Assembly: GCA_012513235.1 (NCBI GenBank)
Contig: JAAZCO010000296.1
Span: 1-7,392, forward strand
Source: Gammaproteobacteria bacterium
Lineage (GTDB): Bacteria; Pseudomonadota; Gammaproteobacteria; Pseudomonadales; Pseudomonadaceae
Direction of reading: 5' to 3'
DNA: 7,392 nucleotides
Shown: one piece after another, positions 6,589 through 7,392 of the stretch
Layout: the number at the start of each line of letters is the position of its first letter
How positions within the stretch are numbered: the stretch's first letter is position 1
The notes under the pieces: model-generated
Databases searched by the model: none
The model's input: the letters and a program-made list of their open reading frames with translations, nothing else
What the model was told of the DNA's origin: nothing
Program-made: the position numbers and the translations under genes

Positions 6589-7369
6589 AAAATGTATCTT
6601 TCCATGACCGCAGTGTGGCAAAAACCTCATACTCTTGTGCGATTTTTGCTTGTGCTTTTTCTTCTGCAGCCTGAATCACCAAGGGTTCGGCGCAACGTAA
6701 GAATGGGTTGGTGCGTTTCTCGAGCGCGATATGACTGGGCAAAGTAATTTGCTGCTCTGCGCGCAACTGACGCACTGTATCGATGCGCTGCTGGATATCT
6801 TGGTTGCTCGGTTCCACCGCTTGCGCAAAGAGTAAATTGCTTAAAGTGTATTCATGGGTGCAATACACCAAGGTGTTATCCGGCAGCGCTGCTAAGCGTG
6901 ATAATGAAGCATGCATTTGCTCGGGATGACCTTCAAACATACGACCGCAGCCCCCAGCAAACAAAGTATCACCACTGAGTAACCACGGCTGGGTGTGACT
7001 GTTATTACAAAAATAAACGACGTGGCCTAAAGTATGTCCGGGTACGGCAAAAACCTGTACGGTATGTCCAAGCAGCTCAATGCGGGTACCTTCATCGACG
7101 GCTATATCTAAATTGGGAATGGTTTCACGAGCAGGGCCGGTCACTTTAGCTTGCGTGGCTTCTTTCAAAGCGCTAACGCCGCCGACATGGTCATGGTGGT
7201 AGTGGGTGATTAGAATATCGGTCAGCTGCCACTGTGGATGATCAGCCAACCAGTTCAGTACAGGTTGGGCGTCACCGGGGTCAACTGCAGCACAGAGTTG
7301 ACGTTGAGTGTCTTGAATCAGCCAGATGTAGTTATCATTAAATGCAGGCAGTGCAGTAAAAGTGAGCAT
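6587..7369 (-). CDS. gloB: Hydroxyacylglutathione hydrolase (glyoxalase II)
   Basis: This cytoplasmic metallo-beta-lactamase-fold enzyme hydrolyses S-D-lactoylglutathione to D-lactate and glutathione, the second step of methylglyoxal detoxification. The protein has 260 residues, the normal length for bacterial GloB. The N-terminus FTALPAFNDNYIWLI is diagnostic of the family. All expected metal ligands are present: H56, H58, D60 and H61 in THYHHDH, H112 in PGHTLGH, D134 in SGDTLF and H172 in CTHEYT. The C-terminal glutathione-binding helix region carries EKRTNPFLR (217-225). The ATG is supported by a GAGG Shine-Dalgarno 7 nt upstream. Only 23 bases of upstream sequence are available, so its promoter lies outside the window or cannot be resolved. 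A hairpin follows its stop codon within 12 nt. Confidence 0.97.
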   Translation of the reverse strand: MLTFTALPAFNDNYIWLIQDTQRQLCAAVDPGDAQPVLNWLADHPQWQLTDILITHYHHDHVGGVSALKEATQAKVTGPARETIPNLDIAVDEGTRIELLGHTVQVFAVPGHTLGHVVYFCNNSHTQPWLLSGDTLFAGGCGRMFEGHPEQMHASLSRLAALPDNTLVYCTHEYTLSNLLFAQAVEPSNQDIQQRIDTVRQLRAEQQITLPSHIALEKRTNPFLRCAEPLVIQAAEEKAQAKIAQEYEVFATLRSWKDTF

Positions 7370-7376
7370 GACATAT

Positions 7377-7380
7377 CCTC
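7377..7380 (-). promoter_or_regulatory. Ribosome binding site of gloB
   Basis: GAGG, followed by AT, is placed 7 nt before the gloB ATG (7369). It fixes the start and rules out the out-of-frame ATG five bases earlier. This is the only recognisable element in the 23-base stretch upstream of gloB. Confidence 0.75.
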
Positions 7381-7392
7381 AATAACAGATGC

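Overview
All genes in this window lie on the minus strand. The layout matches a chromosomal core region of a Pseudomonas-type gammaproteobacterium. Read 5' to 3' on the minus strand, the order is gloB (glyoxalase II), mltD (LysM lytic transglycosylase), two tandem YejA-type peptide-binding proteins, yejB-type permease, and the start of a yejE-type permease. From memory, this is the order in Pseudomonas aeruginosa at PA1813 (gloB), PA1812 (mltD) and PA1811 to PA1808 (nppA1, nppA2, nppB, nppC). GC content looks close to half, well below P. aeruginosa, so a low-GC member of the Pseudomonadaceae (a Thiopseudomonas or Denitrificimonas-like lineage) is my inference. The window has no taxonomic marker gene to settle this.

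Positions 1-4813 hold the 5' part of an ABC importer operon. Its genes are packed almost without gaps: nppA1 and nppA2 overlap in a TAATG, nppB follows after 2 bp, and nppC after 1 bp. Two periplasmic binding proteins of the SBP_bac_5/YejA family would deliver peptide-like ligands to one NppB/NppC channel. The ATPase (nppD/yejF) is expected just beyond position 1. In P. aeruginosa this system imports peptidyl-nucleoside antibiotics. E. coli YejABEF imports microcin C, and a related alphaproteobacterial system imports muropeptides.

Positions 4814-4937 are a short intergenic gap with weak promoter candidates and no recognisable terminator. Positions 4938-6503 encode MltD, a predicted outer-membrane lipoprotein with an SLT/GH23 catalytic domain and three C-terminal LysM repeats. 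Positions 6504-6586 are a compact regulatory gap. A near-consensus sigma-70 promoter for mltD is built into one arm and the flank of a 12-bp-stem hairpin that follows gloB. Positions 6587-7369 encode a complete GloB with all metal ligands.

Functionally, MltD releases anhydromuropeptides from the cell wall into the periplasm, and the Npp/Yej importer takes up short peptide-like molecules. Their conserved adjacency makes a link to cell-wall recycling a reasonable but unproven idea. GloB is a metabolic detoxification gene and looks like an independent unit. I found no mobile element, CRISPR array, RNA gene or clearly novel system. The most useful second looks are the tandem binding proteins beside mltD and the hairpin/promoter element between gloB and mltD.
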